Source of the DNA: Sphagnum magellanicum
Taxonomy: Eukaryota; Streptophyta; Sphagnopsida; Sphagnales; Sphagnaceae
DNA length: 64,000 nucleotides
Assembly (NCBI GenBank): GCA_021904315.1
Contig: CM038922.1
Span: 2,108,001-2,172,000, forward strand
Reading direction: 5' to 3'
Shown here: in pieces, positions 61,969 through 64,000 of the stretch
Position numbering within the stretch: position 1 is the first letter of the stretch
How the letters are laid out: every line of letters begins with the position of its first letter
The notes under the pieces: model-generated
The model's database searches: none
Told to the model about the DNA's origin: nothing
Seen by the model: only the letters and a program-made list of their open reading frames with translations
Program-made: the position numbers and the translations under genes

Positions 61969-63959
61969 ACAAGTCCATCACCCCTGAGAGCTCACCTGCT
62001 TCCTCCTGCATATCAAGGTGAGCAGCTGCTGCTTCTTCTCATCAAATTTGCAATTCACAATAACAACAATAGTTTCTGCTGCAATTTTGCAGCTGCAATC
62101 TTCCTTCCCACGTGATCCTCTGAAAGAGCCACCACAAAACCTTCTTCTTCTTCTTCTTCCACTCTGATCCTGGGACAAAATGCCAGAACCGGGTGGGTTC
62201 TTGTTTGTTTTTTGCAGTCTTGGGTGTATTTCTTTTGCAAGTTTATATAACATCCTGACCTCCTCCTCCTCCTCCTTCACCCCCTTCTTCTTCTTCTTGT
62301 GAGCATTCTTTTTGCATCTGAGTATTCTTTTGCAGTAGAAGACTGATTGTGGATCTGTCCTCTTGACTGGTGTGATCAATCACCTAGCATAAATATTTCA
62401 TTTCTCAGAGATTGAGAATTGTGCATTGATTTTTTTCCGATTCGCACTTGGCTCCATTTACTCCTCCTTCTCCTCCTCCTACAAAAAAGAAAATTGCACC
62501 AATGTCCATGAGATTGATCATCTTCAAATGGGGATGATCTTGAATTTCTAGCAAAGAATGAAGACCTGCAAGGATTTTTGAATGTGGACCATACCACTAA
62601 CCTTGAACAGCTTCTTCTTCAAGGAAAACCAACAATCCCTGAGCTCCATTTACAAGTTTTGATTGAAGCACTGGGTGTTGTATTTCTTTCCTCATCTTTC
62701 TATCAATCTTGTCCAATTTTTCTTTTCCAGTTCCAGTAGAAGGTTATGAAATGTGATTCAGAAGATCACATGTGGTAGCTGAATCTTAGATGAGGAGTTT
62801 TCATGTGGGCAATAAAGAAGAAGAAACAAGAGTTCCTGGCATTTGAGTCCTAGAAGAAATGTTTCTTCTTCTTCTTCTTCTTCGCCCCATCAGGCCAGCA
62901 GGTCTTTTTCTATGATCCATGTCCTACAATGCTTCGCAAAAATCCAGACCTGTTTTTTTCTGTTCTAAGTCTGTGAGACCCTGTTGTTACTTTGTTGCAA
63001 AAAAATTTGTTTAGAAAAAGAAGTTGAATGTGGTTTTAACTTAAGCATCCCTTCTGAGTTGGTCAGGGAATCATTGACTTCTTATGAAAGTGGTGGTATT
63101 TTTGTTGTGGTGGGTTGTCAGTTGTTGTAGAAAGTGCTGCTGCTGCTGCTGTGTGCAGCTTTCTTCTGGTCTAAGAAGACACAAGCCGGGGAGTTCCCTC
63201 AGCCCAAAGCTGGACATCGATTGCAAGGGCTGACAAGGTTTGAGGCACAACATGCTTGACTGATCTATAATACTACCCTACTACATATGCTGCACACTGT
63301 GAGGAGGAGATTCACTCCAAAATCAGAGTTGAGGTGCCACAAAACCCAGATTAAATCCAACCAACCCCCATACACAGCCAACATGCTCCATCTGCCTTTC
63401 TCTTCTTCTACTGTACCCATCTAGTAGTCATGTGAGACTGACTGCAGTTCAGGATACTCATGAGCATCTCCACTCTACCATTGATGGAGAAACTTGTTGA
63501 TCATTGTTGAACTACTTACTTGCAGCAGCAGCCATTCTATAATAGTACAGTACAGAATTATGTTACTACGATTTCTTTCACACATACTGACTGCAACAAG
63601 AATTGCCCTTTGAATCTAGAATATTTTGTTGATGTCATATGTGAGTCTTCCGCCATTGACTCTAAAAGTGTTGCAATAACTGCTAATTGTGTTGAGACCG
63701 GCTGATCTTGGCAGGAACTCAAGTTCCATAACAGCTTGGTTTTTTGGTTTTTTCAAGTCACTCTGGTGTGCTCTCTCTCCTCTGTCAACAACCCATGATC
63801 CTGCTACTGCTGCTGTTTAAATATTGAGATTGTTCAATCGAGCAGGAGTCTGTAGAGCCAGAAAGAAGAAGAAGAAGCTGCAGCAGCACCTGGGTTCTAC
63901 TACTTACTACACGTCCCATCATCCTGACTGACTCTACATCTCTACAGTCTTGAAAAGCC

Positions 63960-64000
63960 CCCTTCTTCTTCTTCTTCTTCTTCTTCTTCTTCTTCTTCTT
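63960..64000 (+). repeat. (CTT)n microsatellite running off the window
   Basis: About 13 CTT units reach the last base, so the full length is unknown. Confidence 0.95.

Larger units (their letters stand above)
59430..64000 (+). other. Putative promoter and long leader of a gene beyond the window
   Basis: At about 59.4 kb CpG becomes common and the sequence turns dense in short repeats: (GTC)n 60281-60303, GCGA units near 60389-60400, GAGT units 60906-60925, (TG)n 61052-61083, (GA)n(CA)n 61699-61737, and CTT/GAA runs from 62140 to the end. Plant 5' leaders and first introns often carry such CTT/GA tracts. Long open frames here (up to 203 codons on + and 197 on -) are low-complexity Ser/Cys/Thr/His runs on both strands and not convincing proteins. 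A GTGAGC donor-like site lies at 62018. No conserved domain is visible, so strand and gene remain unproven. Confidence 0.4.

Noticed and set aside
1-64000. CRISPR arrays, operons, riboswitches or phage genes
   Set aside because: The tandem arrays lack regular spacers, genes have introns, and all signals point to a plant nucleus.

Overview
The window looks like nuclear DNA of a land plant with a large, repeat-rich genome. Evidence: an ATP-citrate lyase subunit B (ACLB) gene of the separate-subunit plant type split by many short GT-AG introns; TTTAGGG-type telomere motifs inside introns; wide AT-rich, CpG-poor intergenic DNA full of old repeats; abundant microsatellites and long homopolymers. 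A fern, lycophyte or gymnosperm would fit, but I cannot name the species. There is no sign of an operon, CRISPR array or phage.

Layout. (1) 1-7 kb, + strand: an ACLB gene in 13 recognisable exons (1308-6989), covering the protein from just after its N-terminal exon to the stop. One exon has a 2-base deletion that shifts the frame, one intron has a GC donor, and several conserved residues are changed, so it is probably a decaying duplicate. Its introns hold an antisense coding-like remnant, short repeats and telomere-like motifs. (2) 7-10.6 kb: flanking DNA with one exon-like island and a possible SINE. (3) 10.6-16 kb: a stretch that keeps CpG dinucleotides, with a promoter-like cluster of three evenly spaced ACGTCA motifs and a TATA box, and several diverged tandem arrays, but no convincing protein gene. 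(4) 16-59.4 kb: CpG-depleted repeat land. It contains a tRNA-related SINE with a perfect 11-bp target-site duplication (20.8-21.05 kb), a deleted Ty3/Gypsy-like element with integrase remnants between direct repeats (29.7-32.5 kb), at least five dispersed repeat families, local tandem duplications, hairpins and long poly-G/poly-C tracts. (5) 59.4-64 kb: an abrupt change to CpG-containing, microsatellite-dense sequence with a TATA-like motif, best read as the promoter and long leader of a + strand gene whose coding part lies beyond the window.

Only ACLB can be named as a gene. In a working plant, ACLB pairs with ACLA in the cytosol to cleave citrate to acetyl-CoA and oxaloacetate; this copy probably makes no full-length subunit unless the frameshift is a sequencing error. 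I found no multi-gene system. The parts most deserving a second look are the CpG-retaining interval with its arrays, the near-perfect 26-bp hairpin at 34.4 kb, the SINE, and the putative gene start at the right edge.
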